DNA from: Terana coerulea
Lineage: Eukaryota; Basidiomycota; Agaricomycetes; Polyporales; Phanerochaetaceae
DNA length: 64,000 bases
Direction of reading: 5' to 3'
Assembly: GCA_024811115.1 (NCBI GenBank)
Contig: JAKOGH010000645.1
Span: 248,001-312,000 of the forward strand
The notes beneath the pieces are model-generated. The model made no database searches. It was not told the DNA's origin and saw only the letters and a list, made by a program, of their open reading frames with translations. Positions 11,676 to 23,997 of this stretch are shown piece by piece; the first letter of the stretch is position 1; each line of letters opens with the position of its first letter. A program made the position numbers and the translations under genes.

Positions 11676-13266
11676 TGCGAATTTGTGATTACTGTATTCC
11701 TCCACGGACTGAGTCACCCACGAACTTTTGCGGATCATGCGGTGTTGCGTCATGCGTCGCAGAATTACCGTAGCGTTTTCTATGAAGGATGATGATCTGT
11801 GTTCATAGCGTACCAAGCTCCTATATTTCAAATCCTGTGGCAGAATGTCGATGATCCGGTGTTTTGGTGGCAGCCTAATCATGAGTTGCAGCGCCGCTGA
11901 GCGTCCGAAGCTCAGAGTCCGAGGCGCATCACGTTGATGCGCTGATGATATCACGCAGATCTCCGAGCTCGCTCTGGGGGCTGCTGGCGGTTGCTCTTCC
12001 GAGTCTTCGCTGTAAGTCTTTGTCCACCATCATTCTCTCCTACTGTTCAACATAGCTTCAGCACGTTTATCGGAGAAGAGGTGTGCTGAGGCGCCTGTCC
12101 TACGCTTCAACAGCATACATGCGATGGCGGATACCATGCGTGCGCTGCGACTCAAAAGCTGGCGGTGGCGAGCTGCTGTGAACATGCGTGAGTGAGCTCT
12201 CAGTTATCTTACCGCTTTCCCGGTGCATTGACGATGCAATCACAGTCTATATAAAATAATGCAGTCCCCGGATCCCGTTGAATAAGCTAAGAGCTCAGCG
12301 CTCAGCGCTCATCATGCCATGGCAGCCGTGCAGCCCTCCAGGGGTGAACTATGTGCATCTCAGATGTAGCGAATTTATCTGAGCCGATACTCCTGCAGAA
12401 TTGTCTGTCGTCGATGATGCGGTGACTGCAGCCCTTGAGGCCGTAAGGCTTGTTTTTCCTTGAGCATCTGTCTAGCGCAGATGTTGCGCATCGACGCAGA
12501 GATTTTGGCCAACTATCGACCGTAGACTGGACACCGCCATGAAACAATTAATAGGACAAGCTTGATTCCGCCGTATGGTACCGCGGTGACCGGGCATCTT
12601 GCTGAAGATGTTCAATCAAGGGCTTCCTGCCTGATGTGAAGTCAAATAAGATGGCCATTTCACCCCCGAGTCATCTGAACTGCAAGTGCACTCGCGAAGC
12701 CGTCTCCCTGTCAGCACTCCGGTTGGATTCGATGTGGTCCGTAATTTCGCCGTGTTACTTTTTTGCTTGACATGTGACATATTCTGTTCGCAGATCAGTT
12801 TGCACCATGCGGGTACTCTGCTAGGGAGAGCCATGTCAGGTTCGCCGTTGTTGGGAGCGAATATACTACTCCGGTCGGCCGAACGTGCATCCCATCTTCG
12901 TCACCACTCCTTGAATTCGCCTGCTTAGGCGGAGTTGTGAGACTACTGCATAGTCGTCTATGTCCTCGAGTCGTCCTATATAGCTACATACACAGAGTGC
13001 CGTCAGGCCATCCCAACTTCTTCGTGATTCTACACAACAAGGCACCATTGAAATCAATGGTAAGCCATCACCTTGTCATAACATATGCCGTTCATCAAGA
13101 TCATCCAGATTGTAAGCGTTGCCAGCTAATATAGCTGCTCAAGAAGCACGAAGCTGTGAAGTCGCTGAGATGTCAAGAACACGGTCAGCCGGCACTTCCT
13201 ACCGTTCATATAAAATACCAATGTACAGGCATCTTAGTCACCTTGACCTCGCGTTCTACACCCACT
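11676..13266. other. Intergenic, about 1.6 kb, no supported gene
   Basis: Nothing convincing is coded here. A short stretch after a CAG at about 11956 reads ISELALGAAGGCSSESS and then stops; it could be an unused terminal exon of the GH76 gene. Small direct repeats (ctcagcg) occur near 12290-12310. Confidence 0.4.
13209..13215 (+). promoter_or_regulatory. TATA box of GH71 gene
   Basis: TATAAAA lies 58 bp ahead of the GH71 ATG, in the position seen for other genes here. Confidence 0.5.
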
Positions 13267-14941
13267 ATGCGCTTCCGATCTGCCATCCTTATCCCCATTT
13301 TTGCACTGTGCGGGCATGCCGCCTCTCGCGAAGTATTTGCTCACTATTTGGTACGTCCCTCTCTGAGTTGTCGGCGGCAGGCAGTGGCTGAACACTCATC
13401 TAGGTCGGTACTGTCACTCAAGCCCACGTCAAGACCGACATCGACAATGCCAAGTAAGCCAATCCCAAAGTTAACGCGTATCGCTTTAACCCGCCGCGGA
13501 ACAGAGCCTCGGGCATTACTGGCTTTGCGCTGAACATCGGGGCCCCGACACAGTCGTTTGTGATCGACACCCTGAACTTCATGTTTGACTATGCGTCTAC
13601 GGTCGGGTTTTCCCTGCACATCAGCATGGATGTGGAAGCCAGTGGTGGTAACCCCGCCTTGTTCAACAACATTGTCCAAGGCTATGTTGCGAAACCAGGG
13701 TATTTCCAAGGGGCCCCTGGGAAGCCCTTCATCACCACGTTTAGCGATGGAGGGCTGACGAACACGCAGTGGAACGACTGGAAAAACTCAGCTCTTGCCA
13801 ACAAGCTGTATTTCTGTCCTGATTTCGATGGTACGCAGGGGTACACAACGGCTGATCCTGGTTGGTGGTGCGCGTTGGTTTGCTGTTCTCCGCTTAATCT
13901 CGCGCTGACTTTTTACTTCGAAGGGCATATTGGGGAAATACGGTAGACTGCGTCTTCAGCTGGGATGCATCGTGGCAAGCTCTCCCCGGAGGTGCTGGCT
14001 CGGCTGGTCCCGGTTCTATCGAGATCGATCAGACGGTCCTCACGGCAGCGAAGGCCCATGGAAAGGAGTACATGATGGGTAAACGCCAGTTTTCCATTCT
14101 CATGTCGCCACTGCTCACAGCTTGTTCTTATAGGATTGAGTTCTTTACAATACAAGGATGCCGTGAGCTTATTCTGTGTTTCTGTGAAGAGTTGTGTTGA
14201 CGCATACACCTAGTATGGTGCCAATATTTACCGACCGGGTGGCCTCACGTTGGTCAATCGCATGAAGAATATCCTTGGCATGTCCCCCCTACCCGACATC
14301 GTGGTTGTCATCACATGGGTATGTTTCCTCGTACTCTTTTGAAGAGTAGCCGCTAACGGTTGACGGAATTGATGCAGAACGACGGTCCAGAGAGCCACTA
14401 TATCGGTAACATCTGGCCCGAAGCGAACGGTGACGCTGACCCAGCTCGCTACGTCGATTCATCGGCTGTCTGGTCCCACGCAGCTTGGCAGCCGCTCATA
14501 TATTCCTTCAGCAACGCCTATATCGCTGGTGTAGGAGCCTCGTCCATGGCCGTGCCCAGCCAAATCGGCGGAACGGCCCTTGGCGCCATGTGGTACAAGT
14601 CCATCCTACAGAGCTCCGTCTGTCCTAACAACGACCATCCCACGGGCTCCCAGCTCGGCGACGACAACATCAACTGGGCCATCGTTATCAACCCCGGCAC
14701 CAACCTCTCGGGATACGTGCTTAACGTTTCGAATGGCGGCCGCACCACGAAGTACACGAACCTCGTCACCGGTCTCAACACAGGAACGACGCCTTTGGGT
14801 GGCGCTGGGACCCCCTCGATGCAGCTTCTCTCCGGCTCTACCGTAATTTACACTGCCAGTGGAGGTCGCGCTGTTTCAAGTGGATGCCCCGATGGAATCT
14901 TCAACATGAACGAGATCGTCGTGGGTCTCAAAAAGGCTTAG
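13267..14941 (+). CDS. GH71 alpha-1,3-glucanase (mutanase), secreted
   Basis: It starts MRFRSAILIPIFALCGHAAS, a clean signal peptide, followed by REVFAHYL and, after an intron, VGTVTQAHVKTDID, the family's N-terminal strand (xVFAHYMVG). Further exons give GITGFALNIGAP, ISMDVEASGG, YFCPDFDGTQGY, VFSWDASW, GLSSLQYKD, GANIYRPGG and VVVITWNDGPESHYIGN. The last carries the Asp and Glu three residues apart (NDxxES) that act in catalysis in characterised GH71 enzymes. The C-terminal exon (about 14377-14941) adds the usual beta domain ending EIVVGLKKA. The enzyme hydrolyses alpha-1,3-glucan of fungal walls, in self-remodelling or attack on other fungi. All six or seven junctions keep frame, so the gene looks functional. 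No binding module is present. Confidence 0.85.
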
Positions 14942-15356
14942 GGTCTACAGTATCTGTCGTACCTTCGTGTATGTTCATTTGTAGTAGGCGCTGCACAATT
15001 TTCAGGACACTTCTTTCTTTCCCCATCAGCCTGGCATGCTGGGCTCCCAAAACGTACAACTGCCTACATATGTACTCGGTGGACGAGGGCATCCCCGAAG
15101 CCATTGTGGCGCTGGGTGCTGATTGGTTGAGAATAGAGCGGCACTAGCGCGCAACTACTGCGCGGGCCGCAATCTCTCGGTTACAGCTTGACTACGTCCC
15201 ACCTGTATCCCATTGCTTTACAGCTTCTCAGTCAAGAAAGGTGTGAATATAATTCCAGAGATTTTGCAACAACTTGACGCTGAATGTATTACAGACGCGG
15301 CGAAACTTCTACTCAAGTGCCGCTCTCGGAATCCGGGTCGTTGAAGACGGTCAAAG
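14942..15356. other. Intergenic, 415 bp
   Basis: This is the 3' region of the GH71 gene and 5' region of the F-box gene. No motif stands out. Confidence 0.4.
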
Positions 15357-16887
15357 ATGTCCGCGGAATATGTGCAGCAAAGCAATTTATTTGCCCGTGG
15401 AAGATTACCTCAGGAGCTAGTTGACCACATTATTGGCTACCTGCACGACGACAGACATACTCTACGGCAGTGCTCTCTCGTTCGCCGTTCCTGGGCGACC
15501 GCGACTGCCGTGCACATCTTTCGCGGGGTATCCTGGCCGGGTTGCTCCCATACGCATACCGTCGGCGTCCTCGAAACGATCCCTGATTGCAGCCTCAAGC
15601 ATGAGACGGATAACTTCCCAACCTTCATGCGCTTCTTGCAACGCTGCCCGCGCGCGCTCAATGCCGTTCGCGAACTACGCATTGGCTACCGGGAGTGTTA
15701 CAAAGCGACTCGCAGCCCGGATTTTCCGCTAGAGGAATGCGCCGTTGCGCTGGATCACCTGGTGGTACTCCTAGATGCTCTACCGCGGCTCAAAGTGTTG
15801 AATTTATTGGTTGAGTTGTCGAGCTTGAACTCACGGGCGCCTCGTGCGCTCTCTGTTTATTCTTATTTACATCGGATTTATCGGATGTGACTCACTAGAC
15901 TACATAGCGACTCGAAATGTAATGTGAACGCTCGCGCGTTTGCCTTCCCGCCGCCGACGTTCCCACCCGCGCGACCCCTTGTTTTGACACAAAGCCCTGC
16001 ATCTCTACGGCTCCCAGTGTATATACACACACCTCGGTCGTCCGACTTCGAAGGAGCCTGGATCATACCGGAGATCTGATAGAAGCCTCAACACGTTGAA
16101 GTTGACCTTTTCAATGCCAGACTTAGTCTGCACCACCCTTCTCATCGCGTATTTCGACAAGATCTCCACCTTGATCTTCGAGCACATTAGTAGCGTCACG
16201 ATTCGCCCTCTGGATGGACTTCGCCGCCTTACTGTGAGCCCACAACTCTCAAAGACACTCATTACGGCACTTCTAGTCAGGCATTGTCCACACCTCGATA
16301 TCCCACAATACTACGCTATTCTCCGAGCTGTGGTTGACCTTCCGCGGCTAACCTCTATCACCCAAAACCACTTGCTCGACTCGAAACAACATCGCTCTCT
16401 TTCATCGCTACTCGACGACAGCACACAACTAAAGAAATTTACCTGTGCCCTTTCGCTCACACTTCGCAATCAGCACACTAGAGCGCTCGCAGCTCTGGTA
16501 GGAGAAGAGATCATATACTCGGAGGTAGCCGACTGGTCTACTATGTTGGAAACAGTTGGGCACTGTTCACGCTCAACACTACGAACGCTGAACATAATCG
16601 TCAAGATGAAGCTTGGGAATAGGGAAGTAGACACAGAGCGGTATGTCGCGAACAGCGTTGGCATGTTGGAGTGGGGCCGCCTGGACCGTAGTGTCGCCGG
16701 ATGCGAAGCCTTCGAGAGCCTAGGCGTCTTTGTGGTTGCCTGTCCTCATCTAGGGCCAATGGACCTTTGTCTCTGCGAACAGGCCATCAGCAGAGTCTTA
16801 CAGAGGAAACTTCCGGACTCTATGGCGGCGAAGCTCGAGGTCGTGATGTGCGACAACGCCCGTTCGGAGTCCCTGGCTTCTGCGTAA
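15357..16887 (+). CDS. F-box protein, two exons
   Basis: Exon 1 from the ATG at 15357 carries the F-box at about residues 16-55 (LPQELVDHIIGYLHDDRHTL, then CSLVRRSW). The F-box binds Skp1 in SCF ubiquitin ligases. The frame stops at 15890. A second long exon, open from about 16050 to the stop at 16887, holds SYRRSDRSLNTLKLTF, LIFEHISSVTIRPLDG, LRRLTV and HCPHLDI, the loose leucine-rich repeats usual in Agaricomycete F-box proteins. The intron between about 15840 and 16040 is inferred and its exact sites are not fixed. The target is unknown. This is one of three F-box genes in the window; the class is greatly expanded in Agaricomycetes. Confidence 0.65.
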
Positions 16888-17187
16888 ACACAGGAATAGC
16901 GGCGTACTGTTCCATGTCGCTAGCATTCCATCGAGTGATAGATCCGTGTACTCCAATAGCGTAGTAGCTAGTTCCGCGGCGAAATAGTAATCGACGGCAC
17001 AGTGAATGAACGTTGAAAAGATCGATGATGATGGTACAGATCGCCAGCCTTGACATGAGTTCCATGGAAGGCTGCTACGAGGAAGCCCACCGTGAAAAGT
17101 AAAAGGACAGCTGAGGTTACATGAAATGACAAATATTGAACAAAGTCCACCCATAGACAGCACATTTAGCTGCTCGCTGACGCCCAG

Positions 17188-20100
17188 TTACTGTAGTGCA
17201 GTAGCAACCAACTCCAAGATTTCTTTCGTGGTTTTGCCGGTGTTCTTCATGTCCTTCGCGACCGATTGCCAGACAGCACCATGATGAGGCTCTGCAGCAA
17301 CACAACGTCTGGTGACTTCCTCCTGGTACTCCTACATCGCCAATCAGCCTCATAATGGCCCGAACTTCAAGAGCTTCACGTACCTGTGTGCCATGCTGCC
17401 TCTCGAACTTCAGCCACCAGCCCCACACATCGCCCAGGTCCGGATTGGTCTTAACGGCACGTTCAAACCACTGACGAGCCTTCTCGATCTTGCGCTCTGC
17501 CCAGAAAAGTCGTGCCACCGTGCAGATGATAAGGGGGTCGTCCGCCGCTTTCCTGAGAGCATCCGCGGAACGAGACTTACGCGTCGGCCGTGGCTCGGCC
17601 CAGATGGCCATGGACCACAAGAGCCCGGAGGTAGGACAGTCTTGCAAACCTGATCATCCAGTATCAGTATTGAACCGTGAATGCGTAAAGCAGGAGTCCC
17701 ACCTCGTGCCAGCACCGTCTTTGCTTGCGCCACGCCGCCACTTCTGTCTTCCACGCCGACCGCCTCTGCCCACAGCAAGTCGTTGGCTGGATTGGCTAGC
17801 CGCGCCTTGTCGAGCAGCGCACGAGCCTTGATGCTCTTCCCGTCCGCCTCTTCCAACCGACTCGCCAGAATCCACGAGGTGACATCCTTTGGTACAGCCT
17901 TGATACCAGCGGAGAAGGATGCCCGAGCAGCAGCGAAATTCCCTTGGGACTGGAGAATCTGGCCTTGAATCATGTAAAGCTTAGCGAACTTGGGATACTT
18001 CTTGAGAGCCGCCTGGAGAGTCTCGAGCGCAGTGGACAGTTGACCTTGTTGTCGCTCGAAGACAGCGGACTTCATCCATATCTGCACAATAGATATAAGT
18101 ACACATCCATCTCTGGGACGAAAGGAAAAGACTCACCCTCTGAGTATCAGCAACAGTTCTCGCCCGAACAAGTAACTCTCTCGCAACGCCAAGCTCGCCG
18201 TTCTCCGCCTCAAGCTTGACAGCAGCTAACCAAATCTGCTCGCTCTCCGGGTTCGCGACGAACGCCTTCTCCAGGACCTCACGAGCAGCGGGGACGTCGC
18301 CCGCCAGCCACTTCTCCTTGGCCCACATCAGCCAAAGCACTTCTGCCTGAGGACAGTGATGCACCGCACGCTCCAAGATAGCGGTGAGCGACTCCCGGGT
18401 TCCGTGTGTGCGCTCAAGGTCAGCCGCCTTGCGCCACAGAGATCGCCTGTCGGGGAAGACGCGGAGTGCGTATGCAAGCATCGCTCGAGCGGTACCGATC
18501 CTGCCTTTAGCCTCAGCAGCATCCGCGTCGCCCATCCAGGTATCCAGGCGATCTTCCTCTTCCACATCCATAGCAAGCGTCGCCTTGATAATCGCCTCGC
18601 ATGTCCGTGGTGACCCATCTTCTTCGCACTTCTCCGCCTCCTTGAGCCATTGCTCACGCGTCAACAGGACCTGGTGCTGCCTCAAGTTCTTCACGCCACG
18701 TTCGATAATCGTGTCGACGTTGCCGAGCTCCGTGTTGCGTTGGTCGTCGGTCTTCGAAGGATCCATAGCCTGCTGCTCCATGAGCCTACCGGCCGCAATC
18801 CAAATTTCATGACTGGTAGGTACGGCCTTGCGCGCCTTGTTGAGAACGGCTTGGGCTTTGTCAGGGGTTTCGAGACGAGCAAGCGCGAGCCATAGCTCCA
18901 CCGAGAGAGGGATAACCTCGACGGCCCTAGAGAGCAGAATCCTTGCGTCTGCAGCAGACGACTCGAGATTGACCGTCTCCTTCCACAATCGAACGGAGTT
19001 CGGAATGTGTTCCAGAGCCTTACGTAGCACGCGCTTCTTGGCTTTCATGTCGTGCTCAAGATCAGCCGCGGCTAGCCATATCTTTACACTCTGTCCGACG
19101 TGTTGTACGGCACTGGCAAGAACAACCTTGGCGTCGTCATTATTCTGCAGGTAGCAATACTCAGATGTCAGTAACCGTGTACAAGAGGAAATACGCAAGA
19201 ATGACCTTACATGTAATCGGGCAGCCTCCAGCCAGATGTCTTCACTTTTTGGACACTGCTCACATCCGGCCTTGATGAGCTTGCGGGCAGCGACCATTCG
19301 GCCTGCATGCTCTTCCAAGCACGCTGCGGCAATCCAACCAGGAGCGTGTTTCGGGTTGGATTTGACCAACGAGTCGAAGAGCATTCGAGCCCGCTTGATA
19401 TCGCCAATTTCAGCATCGGATTTGATGACCACACTATCCAGAGAGGTCAAGTAGCCTTTGGGATCAACAGACGTTGCAAGACCAGATGCGGTGGAGGTTC
19501 CAGATACCTGGTAGAACGTTAGCAACCGTCGCAGCGACTGAACAGATGCTTACCTGGTCAAGTTTCAGCGACAGAATCTTGTCCCGGGCCTGACCCATTT
19601 CGACGAAATTCGTCAAGGTACCGTTTTCTGCGGGAGTCTCAAATCCACCTGTCTAGAGGTAGACTTCAGTGAACAGAATATCTCGAGTAAGATGCTGTAC
19701 GACGCACCTCTTGTTGCTTGGCATCCAACGCATTCTCATATTCGCTACGAGACCTGTCGCCGACTAATACGCTGTCCGGTACAACAAATGACCTCTCGTC
19801 CCTTTTACGCTTTTTCCTGGTGAGATTGCCCACCTCTGGAATATTCTCCCACTCCTCATCTGTGACCACGGCAAGCCCACGCTTCAAGTCGGCAAACTGC
19901 TGTTGGATTTTGGGACGCTCTGCCCGATGCTTTGCGAGTTCTTCGTTTTCTCGTGCTTCTCTAGAGGTTAATTAGTGAAGTCTCCTACGTGTTAAAGGAT
20001 TCGGGGACGCACCTTCGTAGCCGTCTCCTTGCATCCATATTTTGGTCTACCTGCTCGTATATGTTGTCGGCCTCCTCGTCGTCTGCTTCGTACGTGGTGC

Positions 20101-20436
20101 CTGCAAAGAGACCGTACTCGTTATCTGGGTCTTGAAACTGATCCGGGTCGACCTCTTGCTCTTCGCCGCGTTTCGCCTGAGCCTCTCTACAGAATAATGA
20201 GCTTCACTCCGTGCAACGCCACTTGATAAACTTACGCAACGACTTCGGCGGATGGACCCTCGCGCGCAGGACCAATATCTGACCGAGTTGTGAAACCCGA
20301 GGCACTACAAGCGAAGTCAGTTGTGCAACACTTAAGCATTTAGAAACGAGACATACCCTCGTCCTAAACCTGCAACATAGGATGCCGGTGCCGGCATAGA
20401 CAGGAAGGCCAACTTATTCGGCTTATCCGATGCCAT
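17188..20436 (-). CDS. PRP6: Pre-mRNA splicing factor PRP6 (U4/U6.U5 tri-snRNP)
   Basis: A clear PRP6/PRPF6 orthologue of about 920 residues. The ATG at 20436 opens MASDKPNKLAFLSMPAPASY. Next come the PRP1 N-terminal domain (EYGLFAGTTYEADDEEADNI, DMDARRRLR-type block, KRKRDERSFVVPDSVLVGDR at about 19790-19850) and a long run of HAT/TPR helices, such as VIPLSVELWLALARLETPDK and CPQAEVLWLMWAKEKWLAGD. It ends WQSVAKDMKNTGKTTKEILE...ATALQ at 17188-17190. PRP6 bridges U5 and U4/U6 snRNPs in the nucleus. About nine short introns lie mostly in the N-terminal part; the main exon (17981-19525) is 1.5 kb and unbroken, and every junction I checked keeps phase. Head-to-head with the glutathione transferase gene. 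Confidence 0.93.
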
Positions 20437-21028
20437 ATTAACAAGTACAAGTTGGCGCAACGTAAGACTGGGAGGATGAGGTGAAGGGTTGTCTGAAAGT
20501 ATGAAGCCCTGCGCAGACTGAGAGTCGCCGTGGGCTCGAAGGGCGCTTAGCGCAGCCGGTGTGTAACATCACGCATAACGCACCACAGTAACGCAGGTAA
20601 CGCTAACACTTGTCACGTTTCGGGCCCACGGGCTACTGTACAGCACTCATTCTCTTCCACAATCCTCATTTTCCAATGTATTCTCGTCTGTAGACTATGA
20701 TACTGGGTTATCTCTCACCGGTGCTTTGCACTCAGTTTGAATGGGTTATCTGATCACCCCGACACCCACGACTTACCCACAATGTCCGTGTTCGCAACAC
20801 ACTGCCCTAGCACAACTCCAGACCTATCAAATGGCCCTGGCGCAGTGATATTCTACGCTGCTTAGCAATTGATGGCGCTGTGGGAGCCTATGATACCACC
20901 GCAGTACGCAGTCTCCGACGTTCACGTTGGTTCAAGCAGCACATGGACGCTGTGGCAGTGTGCATCATAAAAGCGGTGATTTGGAACGCAGGCGACCAGC
21001 TTATCCCTGGCAAGCCCCCTCCGTACCA
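20437..21028. promoter_or_regulatory. Bidirectional promoter between PRP6 and GST genes
   Basis: A 592-bp head-to-head spacer with repeated GTAACG/TAACGC words at about 20560-20610. No clear TATA box is present. Confidence 0.35.
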
Positions 21029-21839
21029 ATGGCAGAGCCGATCGTATTCTACGACATTCCTGGCAATAAGCCCGAGTGCAAATGTTGGTCTCCCAGCACC
21101 TGGAAAGTCCGGTACGTGTTGTCATTTTACACGCGAAACCAAAGACCGATGGGCTTGCTCGCTATCTTCCCAGATTCGCTTTGAACATCAAAGGCATCCC
21201 ATACAAGACGGAGTGGGTCGAATATCCTGACATCGCAGACGTTTATCATAAGCACAACCTTTCTGCGCTGCACACAAACAGTGATGGCTCGCCTCTTTAC
21301 ACCTTACCTGTCATTTATAATCCTTCCACCGGCTCCGCTATCCCCGACTCTGCTGCAATCGTCAAATATCTGGACAAGGCGTACCCCGACACCCCCGTCT
21401 TATTCCGAAGGGCACACACTCCCTGAATGTAGCGTTTGCTCGTGCGTGGGGCCCGTCGCACAACGCAATATGGAGCCTCGTTGTCTGCGCTGTTTGCTAC
21501 TCTTTGAATCCGCGCAGTGCTGATTTTTTTCGGCGCACGCGCGAGGCAGAGGAAGAGAAGAAGCTAGAGGAAATACGGGGTGAGGAGGAGTGGAAAGATG
21601 CCGAGGAGAAGCTCAGTCGGTTCGCCCAACTGCTGAAGACGAATGCGGAGGGAAATGAAAATCTGGTCATGGGCGAAGAGATCTGCTTCGCTGACATTGT
21701 GATGGTGTCTTGTCTTATGTGGGCGAAGACGTCGATGGGAGAGGCATCGCCGGAGTGGGCTAGGATTTGTAGCTGGGATGGGGGTAAGTGGAAGCGTCTC
21801 GTTGACCACTTCGCACAATACGCCCACGTAGACGTCTGA
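21029..21839 (+). pseudogene. Glutathione transferase, etherase-like class, frame-shifted
   Basis: Exon 1 (21029-21111) starts MAEPIVFYDIPGNKPECKCW and continues SPSTWKVR. A 62-bp intron joins it in phase to FALNIKGIPYKTEWVEYPDI, giving the thioredoxin-fold N-domain with the Ser/Asn-Trp site of etherase-like (GTE/Ure2p-related) fungal GSTs. The N-domain ends IPDSAAIVKYLDKAYPDTPV. The expected LFPKGTHSLNVAFARAWGPS follows only after a one-base change: the frame in use reads LFRRAHTP and stops at 21426, while the next frame reads PKGTHSLN... without a stop to 21839, giving the helical C-domain (EEICFADIVMVSCLMWAKTS). The break is at the CC of 21405-21406, where CCC is expected. The role would be detoxification or conjugation during wood decay. 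Confidence 0.78.
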
Positions 21840-22841
21840 ACCGCAGTTGTCGCCACTGTAATTGATGCCGATCTGTGAGCTTCCTTTGCCTACAGTCCCA
21901 CGCGTCGCTCACTCTACAACGAAAGGCTCGATATTTAGTTTTCCCTCAATGTATCCTATGTTACATCACTTCGGGGGCCGTACTGCTCACAACATGGCGC
22001 ATGGTATGCTTTTCTCTCCACCATTTGTGGCAGGCGGCATCACGTCCGACTTCATCCATTCTTTGGAGTATGAGGTGAGACATGCTGAAGAGAATCCCTA
22101 GGCTTCCACCGAGACCGCAATAATGCGCCACGCCTGATTACACCATCATGCTCAATCCTTTGCATCGAACCTTTTAGGAACCGGTCTCTTTCTGGATAAA
22201 GTGGTGGAGCCCACCGAATGTTTCTCGGGACAAGACCACGAGCGTTCACCAGGTCACTTGCCGCAAGAGGCCCACCAGAAGCGTGTCGAACACACCTATG
22301 CGCTTTTCTATCGCGCCATAGCGGCACTGGTTGTCTGGGGTGGTCGCCTAGGCTGCAGGAAGCTGCGGAGCCCGGAAGATATCGTTGTATCTTCGGTACG
22401 TTACACCCCAATCCCACGCTGGGCTCGGGTTGTTGTTGGGGAACACGGTATACCAAAACCCCTCCGACCTTACGACGTTGGTCCCTTACTTGCGCCTTCC
22501 TAGTCCTTCCTAGTCCTTAACAAAGATTACAGGGTGCACAACACGCAGAAGTCAGCTGCATCCGTTGATCCGCGGAGCTACCGCCTTCTTGGCAAGCTCC
22601 AGTCGCTGCAAAGCAGTATCAGACACTAGGTGTGTCCCACTGTTGTCGTCAGCTGTGGGATTTATCACGCTATAATAACAGGACGACGATAGCCCGAGAT
22701 TTAGCGGCTGAGAATCTCCTCGTCATGACTCGCAATTCTTAACTACTGAGCCGCTTGCCGTAGTATTGATGCCGTCGTAGCATATAAAAGGAGACCGAGG
22801 TCATTCGAGACACTATTGCCTAGCTTTATTCGCCGACAAGA
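21840..22841. other. Intergenic, 1 kb, with TATA box of the AA9 gene
   Basis: No supported gene. TATAAAA at 22783-22789 is 53 bp ahead of the AA9 ATG. A short tandem word (tagtccttcc) repeats at about 22501-22520. Confidence 0.45.
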
Positions 22842-23997
22842 TGAAGCTTCAAGCTATACTCCCTGTCGCCTTTGCTATTCTTCCCTACGCATCCGCACAC
22901 TGTAAGCTTGCTATTGGTTCGTCATGCTGTGACTGGCTCATTCCGGCGTTCTCTAGACCGTTGGACCTCGCTGGTGACGGGTAGTACGGTCACGCCAGCT
23001 TACCAATACGTCCGCCAGAACACGAACTATAACTCTCCCGTTCGCATCTATTCTCGATTTCCCCCTTTGGCAAGTCTCATACAAGCATTTTATAGGTCAC
23101 GGATGTTACTTCCGATGATCTTCGTTGCAACACGGGCTCTCAAGCTGCTGCAGCGACTACGCAGACGGCTGCAGTCACCGCTGGCTCCGTCGTTGGCCTC
23201 GCTTTGGACCAGGGACTATATCACCAGGGAGTTGTGAATAGTCAGTCCATTCGTCTCCATTCATGCGTGCCAAAACTCATGCCTACGTGGTGCATTATCA
23301 GTCTATCTGGCCAAGGCATCCGGCGATGCAAGTGCTTTTGACGGCTCCGGTCCGGTGTGGTTCAAAGTGCACGAAATAAGCGCAGTCACCAACGGTGGAC
23401 AGTCTATCACCTGGCCCGACGACGGTGCGTCTGTTATGGTCGGCGATATTATGTGACTGTGCAAACTAACTCCGGCGCAGGTCTGACTCAGGTGACTTTT
23501 ACGCTGCCTAAAGTCTCTCCCCAGCGGCCAGTACTTGGTCCGTGCTGAGCAAATTGCCTTACATGTACGATCTTCGTCCTCACCGTGGAAGCGCAACAGT
23601 GTTCTAATGTATCCATCCAGGTCGCGAGCAACTTTGGCGGCGCCCAGTTCTACATTTCGTGTGGCCAGATCAACGTGACCGGAGGCGGAAGCGGAAAGCC
23701 CAGCCCTCTGGTCTCAATCCCCGGCGTGTACACTGGACGCGAGCCCGGTATCCTCATCAGTGCGTATCCTGCTGTATACACAACTGGTGGTGAGGCTAAA
23801 ATCACTTCGGGATGCAGACATTTACAGCCCCATTGTAAGTGTTTACGGCGAGTTTATAGCCGTATATCATGGGTGCTTACTCCGCCTTACAGCCCAAGAA
23901 TTACACTCAACCAGGACCGGTACGTTTTCAGTGCTCGACTGTCGAACTGAATCCTACTTGACATACTTTCCCACTGCAGGCTGTCTGGACCGGCTGA
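22842..23997 (+). pseudogene. AA9 lytic polysaccharide monooxygenase (GH61), frame-shifted
   Basis: Signal peptide MKLQAILPVAFAILPYASA is cleaved before His (HYRWTSLVTG), so the mature protein begins with the copper-binding His required in LPMOs. Spliced exons give YVRQNTNYNSP, VTDVTSDDLRCN, LDQGLYHQGVV (second copper His), YLAKASGDASAFDGSGPVWF, GLTQVTFTLP, then SLPSGQYLVRAEQIALH, NFGGAQFYISCGQINVTGGG (axial Tyr), VSIPGVYTGREPGILI, NIYSPI, KNYTQPGP and AVWTG. All short introns keep phase. However, between VTFTLPK and SLPSGQY the frame must move by one base at about 23508-23512 (cctaaagtct, one base more than expected). Without that the protein ends at 23548, before the third copper ligand. 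No CBM1 module is present. The enzyme oxidatively cleaves cellulose or hemicellulose. Confidence 0.85.

Noticed and set aside
11956..12020. Short coding-like stretch ISELALGAAGGCSSESS after the GH76 gene
   Set aside because: The GH76 protein already ends plausibly at 11675 and no donor points to this stretch, so it is mentioned only as a possible unused exon.
22052..22503. Overlapping frames on both strands between the GST and AA9 genes
   Set aside because: Composition is rich in Arg/Pro/Gly in all frames, with no known motif. I considered a retroelement relic but saw no reverse transcriptase, integrase or terminal repeats.
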